The position numbers and the translations under genes were made by a program. 64,000 nucleotides of DNA from Desmodus rotundus. Lineage: Eukaryota; Chordata; Mammalia; Chiroptera; Phyllostomidae. Location of the stretch: contig NC_071398.1 of assembly GCF_022682495.2 (NCBI RefSeq), forward strand, positions 14,824,934 through 14,888,933. The letters are read 5' to 3'. Under the pieces are notes generated by a model. The model saw nothing but the letters and a program-made list of their open reading frames with translations, was not told the DNA's origin and searched no databases. Positions 12,213 to 22,205 of this stretch are shown piece after piece; within the stretch, counting starts at the first letter, position 1, and each line of letters begins with the position of its first letter.

Positions 12213-13507
12213 ACTGCAGACACCTTCTAAAGGGTCAGTCCAACAGTTTTACCCTCCCATCGGCTACAGTGAGGGAAAAGCACTTCCTATGGCTTTTGCA
12301 ATCCCCTGAGAGCTGACTGACGTCTGTATAACTTTCCGGTCACACTCCTAGCCACACCACGATTAGTACGGGGTGACTTGCCACTCCCGGAAGACACCAG
12401 CTACATGTGCATCTGCAGTTCCCTGTGACCGGAGTCTCGCTTTCTTCTTCCCAGAGGAGACGGTCTCTTATGAAATAGGGCTGAAATGCAGAAGGAGATG
12501 CTGCAATGAACCAATGAACAGAAGACAACCGATTCAGGACAGAGAGGGATAAAGTGTTCTGAGAGACAGCCAGCATGTCCGTCCTGGGAGCGCTTCACCC
12601 ACAGTCCCCAAGGATCCAGCTCACCGGCTCTCCCACGCCTGAATATTGGTTGTGTTTCTCTACAACAGGAAGGAGAGCCTGACTGGCCCAGGTGTCAGGT
12701 AGGGCCTCATCCAAATTAGGAAGCTGGCGTCTGATACCATCCGCTGCGCTGTGGCTGCACAATCCAGCAAGCTATGGGATTTTCTGTATCTTCCAAGTTT
12801 CTGAGTAATAGAAGAGCTTAATCCGCAGAAAAATCCTAGAAACAACACAAGCCCAGTAGCAAGGAAGAACCTCCGGACTCAGATTATGGTCTCCAAATAT
12901 CATATTTCAATACACAGAACGAGGTCCCCTAAGAGAAATGGAGACTCTAGGTCTGGGTCGGGAAATGTATAAAATAAGATTGGAACATCCTGTCCTCCAG
13001 AAGGAAGGAAGCTCTCAAAGTCTACGAGGTTGTGTCAAAAAGACTTGGCAGGCTACTGACTAAGCTACCACGGGCCAAAGGACACTCTGAACATTAACAA
13101 AGTGAAAAGACTAAAGCACCACAAATACACTAAAATCCACACTACGTTATGGTGCTAAAACAGAAAGAACGAACCCACCTCACTAGCCATCTTCGGAGAA
13201 TGTTAGAAACCAACTCAATATTTTGAAAGCTGGTAAATATGGAAAAGGATCAAGCACTTATCCTGCCTCTCCTATATAAACTATTTCAGGGTAACCAAGC
13301 AGCTATTACTCCAAGTTGCCAGGTATAAAAGTATCCAAACTAGCAACTGCAGAAGGAAACATAGAATATCACCATTTCGTAGCCCTGTTGAAATAATGAT
13401 TCTAGGCAATAGATGTCAATGATTCCTCATGTCACAAAAAGAGACAACTAGATATTATATGCCTGCCAATGAAAGTACAAATATTACCTATGAAATATTC
13501 CTTTTTT

Positions 13508-13731
13508 CTTTCCTTTTTTAAAAAAGATTTTATTTATTTATCTTTAGAGAGGGAGAGGGAGAGGGAGGGAGAAAGAGAGGGAGAGAAACATCAATGTGTG
13601 GTTGCCTCTCACATGCTCCCTACTGGAGACCTAGCCTGTAACCCAGGCATGTGCCCTGACTGGGAATGAAACCTGTGACCCTCTGGTTTGCAGGCCAGCG
13701 CACAATCCACTAAACCACACCATCCAGGGCT
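13508..13731 (-). mobile_element. VES-like bat SINE (minus), next to L1
   Basis: Reverse-oriented copy: AAGATTTTATTTATTTATC tail, GA-rich tract, then B-box complement 'gactgggaatgaaacctgtgac' and A-box complement 'ccactaaaccacacc'. Its tRNA head abuts the L1 fragment that starts at about 13,732. Confidence 0.9.
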
Positions 13732-14640
13732 AAAGAAATCCAATCAGCCAGTAATAAAAAAACTCCCAACAAATAAAAGTCCTGGACCAGATGACTTCAC
13801 AGGCGAATTTTACCAAACATTCAAAAAAGAATTAACACTTATCCTTCTCAAAGTGTTCCAAAGAATTGAAGAGGAGGAAAGGCTCCCACCTTCATTGTAC
13901 AAGGCCAGCATCACCCTGATTCCAAAACCAGACAAAGACATTACAAAAAGTAACACAAAATTAGAGGCCTACATCCCTGATGAAAATAGATGCAAAATCC
14001 TCAACAAAATAGTAGCAACCCAAATCCAGCAATGAAAAAGATCATACACCAGATCAAGTGGGATTTATTCCTGGGATACAAGGTTGGTTCGGTATCCGCA
14101 AATCTATTAATGTGATACACCACGGAAACAAAATGAAGGATAAAAATTATATGATCATATCAACAGATGCAGAAAAATCGTTTGACAAAATTCAGCATCC
14201 GTTTATGACAAAGATCCTAAGCCAAGTGGGAACAGAGGGAGTATACCTCACTGACATAAAGGCCGTGTATAACAAACCCACAGCCAACATCAGTGAGGTT
14301 TTCACCCAACAGTGAAAAGCCAAAAGCATTTTCCTCGAGATCGGGAACGAGACAGGGATGTCCATTCTCACCACTTCTATTCACCATGGTATTGGGAGTC
14401 CTAGTCCCAGCAACCAGGCAAGAGAAAGAAATAAGAGTATCCAAATAGGGAACAAAGTAAAACTGTCATTGTTTGCAGATGATATCACACTATTCAGAGA
14501 GAACCCTGAAGAGTCCACCAAAAATCTATTGGGGAACTGATCAATTCAGTAAAGTAGCAGCATACACATTTAATATTCATAAATAGGTTGCATTTTATAC
14601 AAACTATCAGAAAGAAAAATTAAGAAAACAATCCCGCCCA
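13732..14640 (+). pseudogene. L1 ORF2 reverse-transcriptase fragment, broken
   Basis: Translation gives recognisable L1 ORF2p reverse-transcriptase text in order: 'NKSPGPDDFTGEFYQTF', 'LPPSLYKASITLIPKPDKD', then after a stop at 14,033 '[21 protein letters not shown]', '[18 protein letters not shown]', and in another frame 'LSLFADDITLF'. The catalytic Tyr-x-Asp-Asp box is present in altered form (FADD). At least two stops or frameshifts interrupt the frame and both 5' and 3' parts are missing, so it cannot retrotranspose. SINE copies lie against both ends. It is read in the sense of the plus strand, antisense to ATP6V0D1 transcription. Confidence 0.9.
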
Positions 14641-14815
14641 GACTGGTGTGACTCAGTTGACTGGGCGTCGTCCTGCAAAGCAAAAGATCGCAGGGCACAT
14701 GCCTGGGTTGCAGGTTCAGTCCCCAGCTGGGGTGCATGGAAGAGGCAACCAATTCTCTCACTCACTTTCTCCCTCCCTTCCCCTCTCTCTAAAAATAAAT
14801 AAAAATAAAAGAATA
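14641..14815 (+). mobile_element. VES-like bat SINE inserted in L1
   Basis: The head 'gactggtgtgactcagttgactgggcg' is followed by a truncated middle and the usual CCCTCTCTCTAAAAATAAAT tail. It interrupts L1 text that ends '...agaaagaaaaattaagaaaacaatccc', so it landed after the L1. Confidence 0.85.
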
Positions 14816-14824
14816 ACATTGCAA

Positions 14825-15255
14825 TAACTAGGCATGGCGTCAGGGGGTGCTAGACTTACCACAGGGATCACTTCCTAAGTTATATAAATATTTCACCACC
14901 ATGTTGTCCACCTGAAACTAACACAATATTGAATGTCGACTGTAACTTAAAAAATATATTATACACCTCTTATGTATATTTTGTTTCCTCACATAACAAA
15001 TTAGCATTTTACATGCCAAAAAACCCCTAAAATACTATTTTAATTATTATACTAATTATATGGCTGCACCATAATCTACTTAATCAGTTTTCTACCATTA
15101 CTTATTATTTAGATGATTTCTAATATTTAGTTGTATAACTAAATTGATTTTTACCTTAAAAAAAGAGAGAGCATTCAACAATGTATCTCAGCTCTTATGG
15201 CATAAAATAGGTGTTCTGTAGATGTATGTTAAATGAATGAAAACATTAAAAGTCA
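14825..15255. repeat. AT-rich interspersed repeat-like stretch
   Basis: The text 'gggtgctagacttacc...atatttcaccaccatgttgtccacctgaaactaacac' matches a repeat seen in many laurasiatherian genomes. The following 250 bp is AT-rich and unassigned. I could not name the family with certainty. Confidence 0.35.
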
Positions 15256-15261
15256 GTTATA

Positions 15262-15462
15262 GTGCCCTGGCTGGTGTGGCTCAGTGGATTGATTGAGTGC
15301 TGGCCTGAAAACCAAAGGGTTGCTGGTTCAATTCACAATCAGGGCACATGCCTGGGTTGCGGGCCAGGTCCAGAGGCAACCACACACTGATGTTTCTCTC
15401 CCTTTCTTCCTCCCTCCGTTCCCCTCTCTCTAGAAATAAATAAATAAAATCTTTTTGAAAAA
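15262..15462 (+). mobile_element. VES-like bat SINE
   Basis: The head CCCTGGCTGGTGTGGCTCAG and B box are intact, with a duplicated GATT in 'ggattgattgag' and a deletion that joins 'gggccaggtcc' to 'agaggcaacc'. The tail is AAATAAATAAATAAAATCTTT. Confidence 0.9.
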
Positions 15463-16384
15463 GTAAGCTATGCTGTATGTTTTCTCTCTGTACATCTCTG
15501 ACCCACCTCCTCTTGCCCACAAGCTGGGACCCCACTCCCAGAAGGTACTCAGCACATCTGGGAACACTCAGAGCTGGAAAGAGCTTTTATGACCGTTAAG
15601 CTTTTCTGTCCCATCAGCTCACCAAAGGGGGTAGGACCTCTCCAGGATCTTTATCCTACCTTTGAGAAGAGACCATCAAGCAAGATGGGCTATGGAGGAC
15701 CTATGGGCTTCGGAGATGCTACAGGACCAAGAAGAGCTCAGTAGCAGATGCCCTGTTGGAGTGGAATCCATGGAGGAAGGCTGGGGTGTGGTGGAGGTCT
15801 ATATTTGCCCTAAATTGCAGAACAAATAAACACCCTCTGACCAGTGCGCTGCACTTTCTGAGAAATGTCAAAACACCTGAAACACGTTCTTTGGGAATCC
15901 CATCACCTCGGGACACAGCTACAGTCTCACTAGGCACCACAGGCTTCCTTGGTGTCCTCTTCCCACCCGCCTCTCCCTTCCCCTGGGGCTGGGGAGGCAA
16001 AAATATCCAGCAACAAAGGCCTGGACGCCAGGCCTCTGGTGTCATCTTCAGAAGCAGAGAAGGCCTTTCTGTAGAGAATAAAATGGTGTTTCTGATCACT
16101 TCTTCCTGCTTCTGGTTATCCCCAAGCCCTGAAAGTCCTGAGCAACTCCAGCATACACGGCACCAAAAATCTCAAACTCTATTTCAAGAAACATCTAGAA
16201 AAGCAGCACAAACACCAGAGGAGCTGTAACTGGGTAGAGGGGACTATATTCTAGCCTAGCATGGCCACAAAGAGGTTCTTAGGTGGGGTGCTACTGGGGC
16301 TGGGCCTTGAAGGGTGAAGTCACTGGTAGACTTCACGGTCACAAGAAGGAAGCAGACGGAATGGCAGGTGCGGACAGTACTGAA

Positions 16385-16610
16385 AACAAGAACTAAAATT
16401 TGCCCAGTGCTTACTCTGTGCTTGGTGCCAGGCTAAGCATTTTACCCAAAATAGTTGACATCTCACAACTTTCTGAAGTAGGTACTGTTAATATTCTAGA
16501 TGAAGAACCCAAGGTCCAGAGGGGCTAAATAATTTGTCTAAGGTAATCCAGTATTGGCAGGGCTGGGCCTCAAACTCAGATTTGTCTAACTCTGAAGTCC
16601 GCCACACTGC
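16385..16610 (+). repeat. MIR/L2-type tail fragment
   Basis: The text runs through 'cccagtgcttactctgtgcttggtgccagg', 'gaagtaggtactgttaatat' and 'gaagaacccaaggtccagaggggctaaataatttg', the conserved order of the shared MIR/L2 3' region. Confidence 0.6.
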
Positions 16611-17073
16611 GTGCACCAAGAACTGGGCCCATGCATGGCTCTCAGGAGGGAAAGGAGTATGTGTGAACGAGCAAGGGAATCCCTGAGCGTGGAGCTGAAG
16701 GTCTGCAGGGCAGGCCACAAGGGGGCCGGTCCGGAGCGGTGTTGTAGGAAGAATGGAGGGTTTGCTGGGAAAACGGGAACCAAATGCCAGTTGGCAATCA
16801 ATGGAGTCTACCTCCACATTTAAGCAAACAAAGATCTTCCTCCAGGCCCAGCCAGTCCACAAAACTCACATTAGGTGCCAACTGTGTGCCAGGCCCTGCC
16901 CCACAGCCTCTCTATTTCTCTTCCTTTCCCAACAGAGGACAATCAGGTTGCTGATAGGCTGCTACAGTCCAGCAGCCGAAGTGCTCTCCTCTCCTTCCCC
17001 ACCTCCTCCACTTCCACAATGGAGGTGAACAACCTTTTTTTTGCACATTTATGTTAAAACCATAAAATATACA

Positions 17074-17297
17074 GCCTGGCTGGTGTGGCTCAGTGGATTG
17101 AGTGCCAGCCCCACCAACCAAAGGGTCCCGGGTTCCACTCCCAGTCAAGGCACATGCCTGGGTTACAGGCGGGATCCCCAGTAGGGGGCGCATGAGAGGC
17201 AGCCACACATTGATGTTTCTCTCCCTCTCACCTTCCCTTCTCCTCTCTAGAAATGAATGAATAAACATTTTTTAAGAAATCCTTTTAAATAAAAAAT
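17074..17297 (+). mobile_element. VES-like bat SINE with perfect 18-bp TSD
   Basis: The copy is complete from CCTGGCTGGTGTGGCTCAG to an A-rich tail. It is flanked by identical 18-bp repeats AAAACCATAAAATATACA at 17,056-17,073 and 17,298-17,315, which shows L1-mediated insertion and a young age. It keeps the CCAGTAGGGGGCGC core at 17,178-17,191, which is discussed as a finding. Confidence 0.95.
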
Positions 17298-18257
17298 AAA
17301 ACCATAAAATATACAATTGTATTTTAATCTCGATAAGTTTTAAAATGTAAAGGTATGTATTTTTGCATTGTTGCGAGATAAAAACTAGTATTTTTTAATT
17401 GAGCTCAATTTTAACCTTGATACACTTTTTATTTGAAAATTTCCTCCAGAGGGTAAATCACATCTGGTCATCTTCCTCCTCCAGCCACCATGAGACTAGC
17501 TCAAGAGTACACTTAGGGGTCAGGGATGGCGACTGACATCCCAGCCACAGTGCCCTTCACTACTGCCTGGGGGACGGGGAGGAGGCGAAGACTAATCAGG
17601 GACATCTCCAATTCACTAAATTTGATGCTCTGTGTACTGAGAAGGGGGAACTCGGAATCTCGCAATTCTGGTGCTAAGAAACCCTATTCCAACAAGCATC
17701 CTTCTTGCTGAGGGTTTGAGTCTTATTGGTCAAATACAAGTGTATGCACTTCCAGACCTGTGGGGCCACACCTTGCTCTCCCAAACACTGCCTTCAGAAG
17801 CCTCTGCTCAGCCAGTGGTTCTGCGATGGGAGAAAACTGTAAGCAGGCTCAGCAATTCCCCAGGCAGGTTCACCCCGCGGCCAACGAGAAGCTTCAATGA
17901 TCACAAGCGCCTTGGTGTATGTGTTAGTAGGGAAGTGGGGGACTTTTCCGCTTCGTTTCCCCAAACATTACCACGGGACAGCTCACTCTGGCGACGTCAG
18001 GGTAAAGGGACTTGCATGGGTACATCTCGCACCGACCAACCACTCCCGAGAGACCTGAGCCGGCCCCAGCAGAGATGAACCATAGTGATTTTAAAGGCTT
18101 GTTTGCGTTTGGGCCTGGGCCGGGCCGCAGCTGGAGGTAGATCCCCTTCCAGCGCCTCCATCGGCCCCCGAATCCCCAGCGAGGCCTCTCAGGCCCTCCG
18201 AGAGCCCCCACATTCGCCTTCCCTTTCACAGCCGGGCATCCCGGCCCCGCGGCTCAC

Positions 18258-18387
18258 CCTCGAGCGTCTCGCACTGCACCAGGTTGAGGTAGTCCGCCTG
18301 GCTGAGCACCCCGGCCTTCAAGCCGCGCACTAGTCCCTCCAAGTAGCCATTGTCCACGTTGAAGTAAAGCTCCGGGAAGGACGACAT
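18258..18387 (-). CDS. ATP6V0D1: ATP6V0D1 coding exon 1 (V-ATPase subunit d1)
   Basis: The exon encodes 43 residues beginning [20 protein letters not shown] and ending QCETLE plus one base, identical or nearly so to the start of mammalian V-type proton ATPase subunit d1. Subunit d sits on the cytosolic face of the Vo ring and couples it to the central rotor stalk of the V1 sector; d1 is the ubiquitous isoform, acting in lysosomes, endosomes and synaptic vesicles (family knowledge). The exon starts at the ATG in a GCAGCCATG-like GC-rich context and ends at GAG-G followed by GTGAGC, a strong donor. The rest of the roughly 350-residue protein lies beyond the left edge. It is transcribed from a CpG island about 0.8 kb downstream of the AGRP 3' end on the same strand. 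Confidence 0.97.
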
Positions 18388-18700
18388 GGCTGCGGCGGGA
18401 GCTGTGGAACCGGAGAACCCCGACCCGTGGACACGCAGCGCAACTCCTAGATCAGCTGACTTGGCACCGGCAGCCGACTGTCAAGCGTGTCAGGTGACCC
18501 TCAGGAGTGTCACGTGATCACAACGGGGCCGTTCTGGTGGCGCGTGTCTTCCGGGTGGCTTCGAAAGGACGCGTGGAGCAGGTGTGGTCTGGGACGGCTC
18601 TCTAGCGCCTGCGCGCTGAGGGAAGGAGAGCCTCCGGTTCCCAGCCGGATCTGCTGAGTGTCCCTAGCCCGCCGCGCGGTGGCGCTCGTAGCCGTGGAAA
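18388..18700 (-). promoter_or_regulatory. ATP6V0D1: ATP6V0D1 CpG-island promoter and 5' UTR
   Basis: CpG-dense sequence (18,050-18,700 overall) surrounds exon 1 with no TATA box near the start codon, as expected for a housekeeping promoter. It contains three E-boxes: CAGCTG at about 18,454, CAGGTG at about 18,491 and CACGTG at 18,511. The transcription start cannot be placed exactly from sequence; the 5' UTR is probably under 100 bases. Confidence 0.75.
18509..18518. promoter_or_regulatory. CLEAR-like E-box (TFEB/TFE3/MITF type)
   Basis: GTCACGTGAT differs by one base from the CLEAR consensus GTCACGTGAC, which marks lysosomal and V-ATPase genes driven by TFEB/TFE3. It lies about 120 bp upstream of the ATP6V0D1 start codon, the usual position for such sites. 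Confidence 0.7.
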
Positions 18701-18800
18701 TTGGATTGGGCCCCCTAGCTTTCCCGGGTCTGTTGAATCTGGTAGTGTGGGGCGTGTGGAGTAAAGATGGGAACTATTTATGCTTGGAAATGTTCCAGGC

Positions 18801-18812
18801 TGCTGAGTCAGC
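18801..18812. promoter_or_regulatory. Maf recognition element / AP-1 site
   Basis: TGCTGAGTCAGC is the T-MARE core, an extended palindrome around the AP-1 site TGAGTCA. It lies about 410 bp upstream of the ATP6V0D1 start codon, between that gene and the AGRP 3' end. Confidence 0.6.
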
Positions 18813-19193
18813 CTTCTCCCGAGGGGAGCTGAAGCATGACAAGGGCGGCCTTCGCTAGGTGTCACACATCGAGTTAGCTGCAAGCAGGCTCTGGAGCCCA
18901 ATGCCTGCACGCCAGCCAGAAGTTGCAGGCCCTGCCCTGCACTGTGCCCCCTACCCCTTCCCCTCGTTTACTGTACAAGATTCTTGAGGGCTGGAGAGCC
19001 GCCCTTCTCTTTTTCCCTCAACGGTGCCTAGTGCCCTAAGAGCGTGCATGTAAGTCAGCTGATCGGGTAACGCAGGTCCTGGGGTAGGGTATGTGGTTTC
19101 TAGGTTTGGCTGCATCCCCATCCCTGCCGTGACCTACCCACCTCCAAAGGCCACGTTCGAAATAATGCCACAGGCTTGGGGTTGGTCCCAAAC

Positions 19194-19199
19194 TTTATT
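19194..19199 (-). terminator. AGRP: AGRP polyadenylation signal
   Basis: TTTATT on the plus strand is AATAAA on the minus strand, 40 bases past the AGRP stop codon. This gives a very short 3' UTR, as is usual for this gene. Confidence 0.85.
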
Positions 19200-19238
19200 C
19201 ATGCTCCCCGTCCCAGACCCGACTCTGACGTTGACCAG

Positions 19239-19995
19239 TTAGGTGCGGCTGCAAGGGTTCGCAGCAGTACCCAGCTTGCGGCAGTAGCAGAAGGCATTGA
19301 AGAACCGGCAGTAGCAGGTGGCACATGGGTCACAGCATGGTACTTGTTGTCCCAGACAGGACTCATGCAGCCTCACGCAGCGACGCGGGGAGCGTGGCTC
19401 ACGTCCTTCCGGATCTAGCACCTGCAGGGTTGCTGGAGTATGGACCTCCAAAGGCAGGTCCAGGGACCTCACCTGCCCCTATTTAAGTGGGATGGTAGTG
19501 GAGCATGGGGGTCTGCAGTGTCGTTCCATGTGAGGAGGGCACGAAATGGAGAATGGGGATGACGCCTGATGTCCCCTCCCCAGGCCTATGGCCTCACCCG
19601 TTTCCCTGAATGGTTACCTCTGCCAAGTCCTTGGCCTCCTGCAGCAGAGCCTTTTCTGTCCGTTCTGCAGTTGTCCTCTTCAGCCCAGGTCTCAGGCCCA
19701 GGCCTGGGACAGCGATATGAGGGCAGAACACATACACCGCCCCTCCGCCCACGCACAAAACACCCACCTCCCAGCCTGGGATTGGGAAGAGAGAAGGAGG
19801 GCTCACACGAATAGTTTGTGGCCAAAGGATTCCAGTTCCCAGCCGGACCCACCCCTGTCCACACTGACCTGACAGCTCTGGGAACAGGGCCTGGTCAGGC
19901 CTTCTGATGCCCTCCGGGGATGCCAAGCTCATCTGGGCGCCCTGCGTGGCAGGTAGTGCCAGCAGCAGGGCACAGCTCAGCACTGCAGTCAGCAT
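19239..19995 (-). CDS. AGRP: Agouti-related neuropeptide precursor
   Basis: Three coding exons read on the minus strand: 19,869-19,995, 19,618-19,703 and 19,239-19,421. They join in frame (127+86+183 nt) to 131 residues, one fewer than human. The start MLTAVLSCALLLALPATQGA is a signal peptide. The pro-region follows (GIRRPDQALFPEL), then the convertase site REPRSPRR just before the mature domain. That domain holds ten cysteines in inhibitor-cystine-knot spacing and the receptor-contact triplet Arg-Phe-Phe in CRFFNAFCYC. AGRP is secreted by arcuate neurons and acts as antagonist and inverse agonist at MC3R and MC4R, driving feeding (family knowledge). All key residues are present and no frame is broken. 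Splice sites are GTCAGT/CCCAG and GTAACC/TGCAG. Differences from human are concentrated in the pro-region. Confidence 0.97.
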
Positions 19996-20119
19996 GGCCT
20001 GGCTCAGCAGGAAGACCCACCACTTAGTCCCCTCTAATCCTTGGAGAACCCTCTAAGTGCTCAATCCCCGAGAGAGGTCCCCCAGAGAGTAGGAGTCCCT
20101 GCCCAACCTGGGCACTTAC

Positions 20120-20150
20120 TTCTGCTTGCTGGATCCTTGCCCGGAGAGTA
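20120..20150 (-). other. AGRP: AGRP noncoding exon 1 (5' UTR)
   Basis: A strong donor, GAA/GTAAGT, lies at 20,119 on the minus strand about 50 bases downstream of the TATA box. This matches the short untranslated first exon of mammalian AGRP. The matching acceptor is CCAG at 19,999-20,000, three bases before the start codon. The 5' end is estimated from the TATA position. Confidence 0.7.
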
Positions 20151-20171
20151 CCGGACCACCCCGTACCCTCA

Positions 20172-20180
20172 GCTTATATA
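20172..20180 (-). promoter_or_regulatory. AGRP: AGRP TATA box
   Basis: The minus strand reads TATATAAGC, an excellent TATA box, about 25-30 bases ahead of the inferred start of exon 1. There is no CpG island, which fits a tightly tissue-restricted promoter. Confidence 0.85.
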
Positions 20181-20522
20181 GCAGGGTCTAATGAAGGGCC
20201 CACACGTGACTATTGTCATGCAGCCAGGGCATGAGAGCCCTCCCCAGAGGTGGGGGAGGGTAAAGTTCATGCCTGTCTCTCTGGAATCTGAGTTTTTGGG
20301 TGCTCTACAAGAAGGTGACCGTCTCCAATTGCTGGTGAGGTCTCCAGGCACCAGTTAAAGTTTGGGAACAAGATAGGGTGCCCAGAGCCCCCCAAATTTC
20401 TACAGGTCAGGGACCTGGGGGGTGGCCAGGCTGGAGCCACTAGCAGTAACAACGCAGGCGGCCCTGAGAGCTTAATTTAATTTGTGGCCCCGGAGATGCT
20501 CACTCAGACATTGCATGGTGTG

Positions 20523-20539
20523 TTGTTTGCTTTGTTTAC
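20523..20539 (-). promoter_or_regulatory. Tandem forkhead (FOXO-type) sites upstream of AGRP
   Basis: TTGTTTGC at 20,523-20,530 and TTGTTTAC at 20,532-20,539 lie one base apart. The second is an exact FOXO/DAF-16 binding element. They sit about 350 bp upstream of the AGRP TATA box. FOXO1 is an established direct activator of AGRP. Confidence 0.6.
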
Positions 20540-20779
20540 AGGAACATGGGTCAAGGACATTGAATTGGGTGATGGGCCAGTGGCCAGAGTGGGGCAGAGA
20601 TGCGGTGCAGACCTAGATTCTGGGTTTTTGGAGGGGAGAAAGGGATGGAAGAAGCCTATCTAGACAACACAGGCCCTTCTGCTTCCATCCCTGGCTCTGC
20701 CTCCCCTCCTCCCTGTCCCTCCAAGCTTCTCCAAGACCCCCACCCCTTTTCCGGTCCTCAGATCCCTTTCTGCCTGGGG

Positions 20780-20788
20780 TTCCTGGAA
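20780..20788. promoter_or_regulatory. STAT-type palindrome upstream of AGRP
   Basis: TTCCTGGAA matches the STAT3 consensus TTCCnGGAA exactly and lies about 600 bp upstream of the AGRP TATA box. Leptin-activated STAT3 is known to oppose FOXO1 at AGRP. Confidence 0.5.
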
Positions 20789-21999
20789 GCCAAGTAAGCA
20801 GAACAGATTGTTCCCTGGGTGGGCGAGCAGCTTCACAGTAAAAAGCTTTCAGGCCGCCAGCCTCATTAGTGCTAATGGTTGCTCCCATCCTTCCTGCGTT
20901 GTTAGGTCTCCCCCTGCACCTGGTCTCATCAGCAAAGGCTGCAGTGAGAACAGCTCTTCGGTGGAGATGGTAGGACACACAGGGGCCCTGCCTTCCCTCA
21001 GCCCTCTGGAGGGCGAGTTATCACACGCCTTGCCCAGCAGAGAAAGGGACACAGTGTGAATCAGCTGCAGGGCCCCAGTGTACAAAGTGGGCCGGCCCAG
21101 GTTCACACAGGGTATTCTGACCAGGCAAAGTCCTGAGGAAGTTCTCTCAGCAGCAGGTGGATGTCATAGGTTGTCGTCGGGCAGCCTTTGGCCTGGCGTC
21201 AATGTCAACAATTGGTGTTGGGGTGCGGGTTGCCTGGGGAGGGAAGAGACCCTCCCCAGAGGGTGGCCCCGTGGCAGCTTCTTCCACAAATGGGCACTGA
21301 TGTCCGATTCTAGGATCAGGCTGCATTGGGCTCACCTATGCTTGGCTCAGGGTAACGGTCGTAGGAGCTCAGAGGGTTATACTACTGCTGGCAGGGGGGA
21401 CAGGGGACTGGTCCCATTTCTCCCCTGAGAAAGGTACTGGCTGTTTTGGTGACTCTGTCACAAAGCCACCCTGGTGTCAAGGCCTCCCTGGACGTTGAGC
21501 TTTCTCTCTTGTAGGCTGTGATGAGGCCTGGTGCCCCCTGGTGCCCCACCCCAGGGCTTCCTGTTCTCAGAGTGATGCGAGGCAAAGGTGTCTGGCACCC
21601 ACGTCTGACCCCCTCCTGGTAAGGCCCCTTGGGGGTAGGGAGAACAATACATCAAATACACCTGAGGCACGTTCCCCAAATCCTTGTGCCCTGGCCCCAT
21701 CCTTGGAGGTTCTGGCTAAAGAAGTAGCGGTGGGGAGGGAGCAGGGACTGTTGTGCCCTGGGTGAGTTGCAGTGGGCCTGGTCAGCACCCATGCTAAGGA
21801 CAGCTCTTCATATTCTAGGGTGGGGCCCCGTCCCACTCAGGCACTCTGTGTCTTTACCAACTACAGTGACTGTCTTCACCTGGGCGAGTGCGTACAGGCG
21901 TGTCAGCCCCACGAACATGATGGACCAGAGCTGAGGCACTCACTTCTAAAAATCTTCCAGGGACTCATCTTTTAGAGAAAGGTCATGACATATTTACTG

Positions 22000-22205
22000 A
22001 TAAAACGATAGGAAGTCTGGGATTTGCTTCCAAATAACCCGGGGGGGGGGGCGGTGGGAGGTGATGGAGATGAAACAGGACCATTTGTGAGTTGGTAATC
22101 GTTGAAACTGGGTGATGGCCCGATGGGCTTCATTATCCCATTACTGCTACTTTTGTTTATGTTAGAAGTTTTCCAGGATGAAAATTAAGAACAAAATAAA
22201 ATTTA
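22000..22205 (+). repeat. L1 3' UTR fragment
   Basis: The sequence 'gatttgcttccaaataacccggggggggggg...gatgaaacaggaccatttgtgagttggtaatcgttgaaactgggtgatgg' followed by an A-rich end is the conserved end of old mammalian L1 3' UTRs. The G-run is part of it. Confidence 0.65.

Larger units (their letters stand above)
1..18257 (-). other. ATP6V0D1: ATP6V0D1 intron 1 (partial)
   Basis: Exon 1 of ATP6V0D1 ends at 18,258 with a GT donor on the minus strand, so everything to its left is transcribed as the first intron. I looked for exon 2, which in the family continues right after the TLEG/D junction, on the minus strand and did not recognise it, so the intron probably runs off the window. The stretch holds transposon fossils (separate entries) and GC-rich unique sequence. 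The open frames here are short, lack family resemblance and look like chance. About 2,400-6,500 and 7,450-8,080 contain nothing I recognise except a 25-bp palindrome at 4,608. Confidence 0.8.

Noticed and set aside
13732..14640. An active L1 element
   Set aside because: Stops and frameshifts break the frame, the catalytic motif is altered and both ends are missing.
1..18257. ATP6V0D1 exon 2
   Set aside because: I searched the minus strand for the sequence that follows TLEG/D in the family and found no convincing match, so I did not call it. A translated search with the full protein would settle this.
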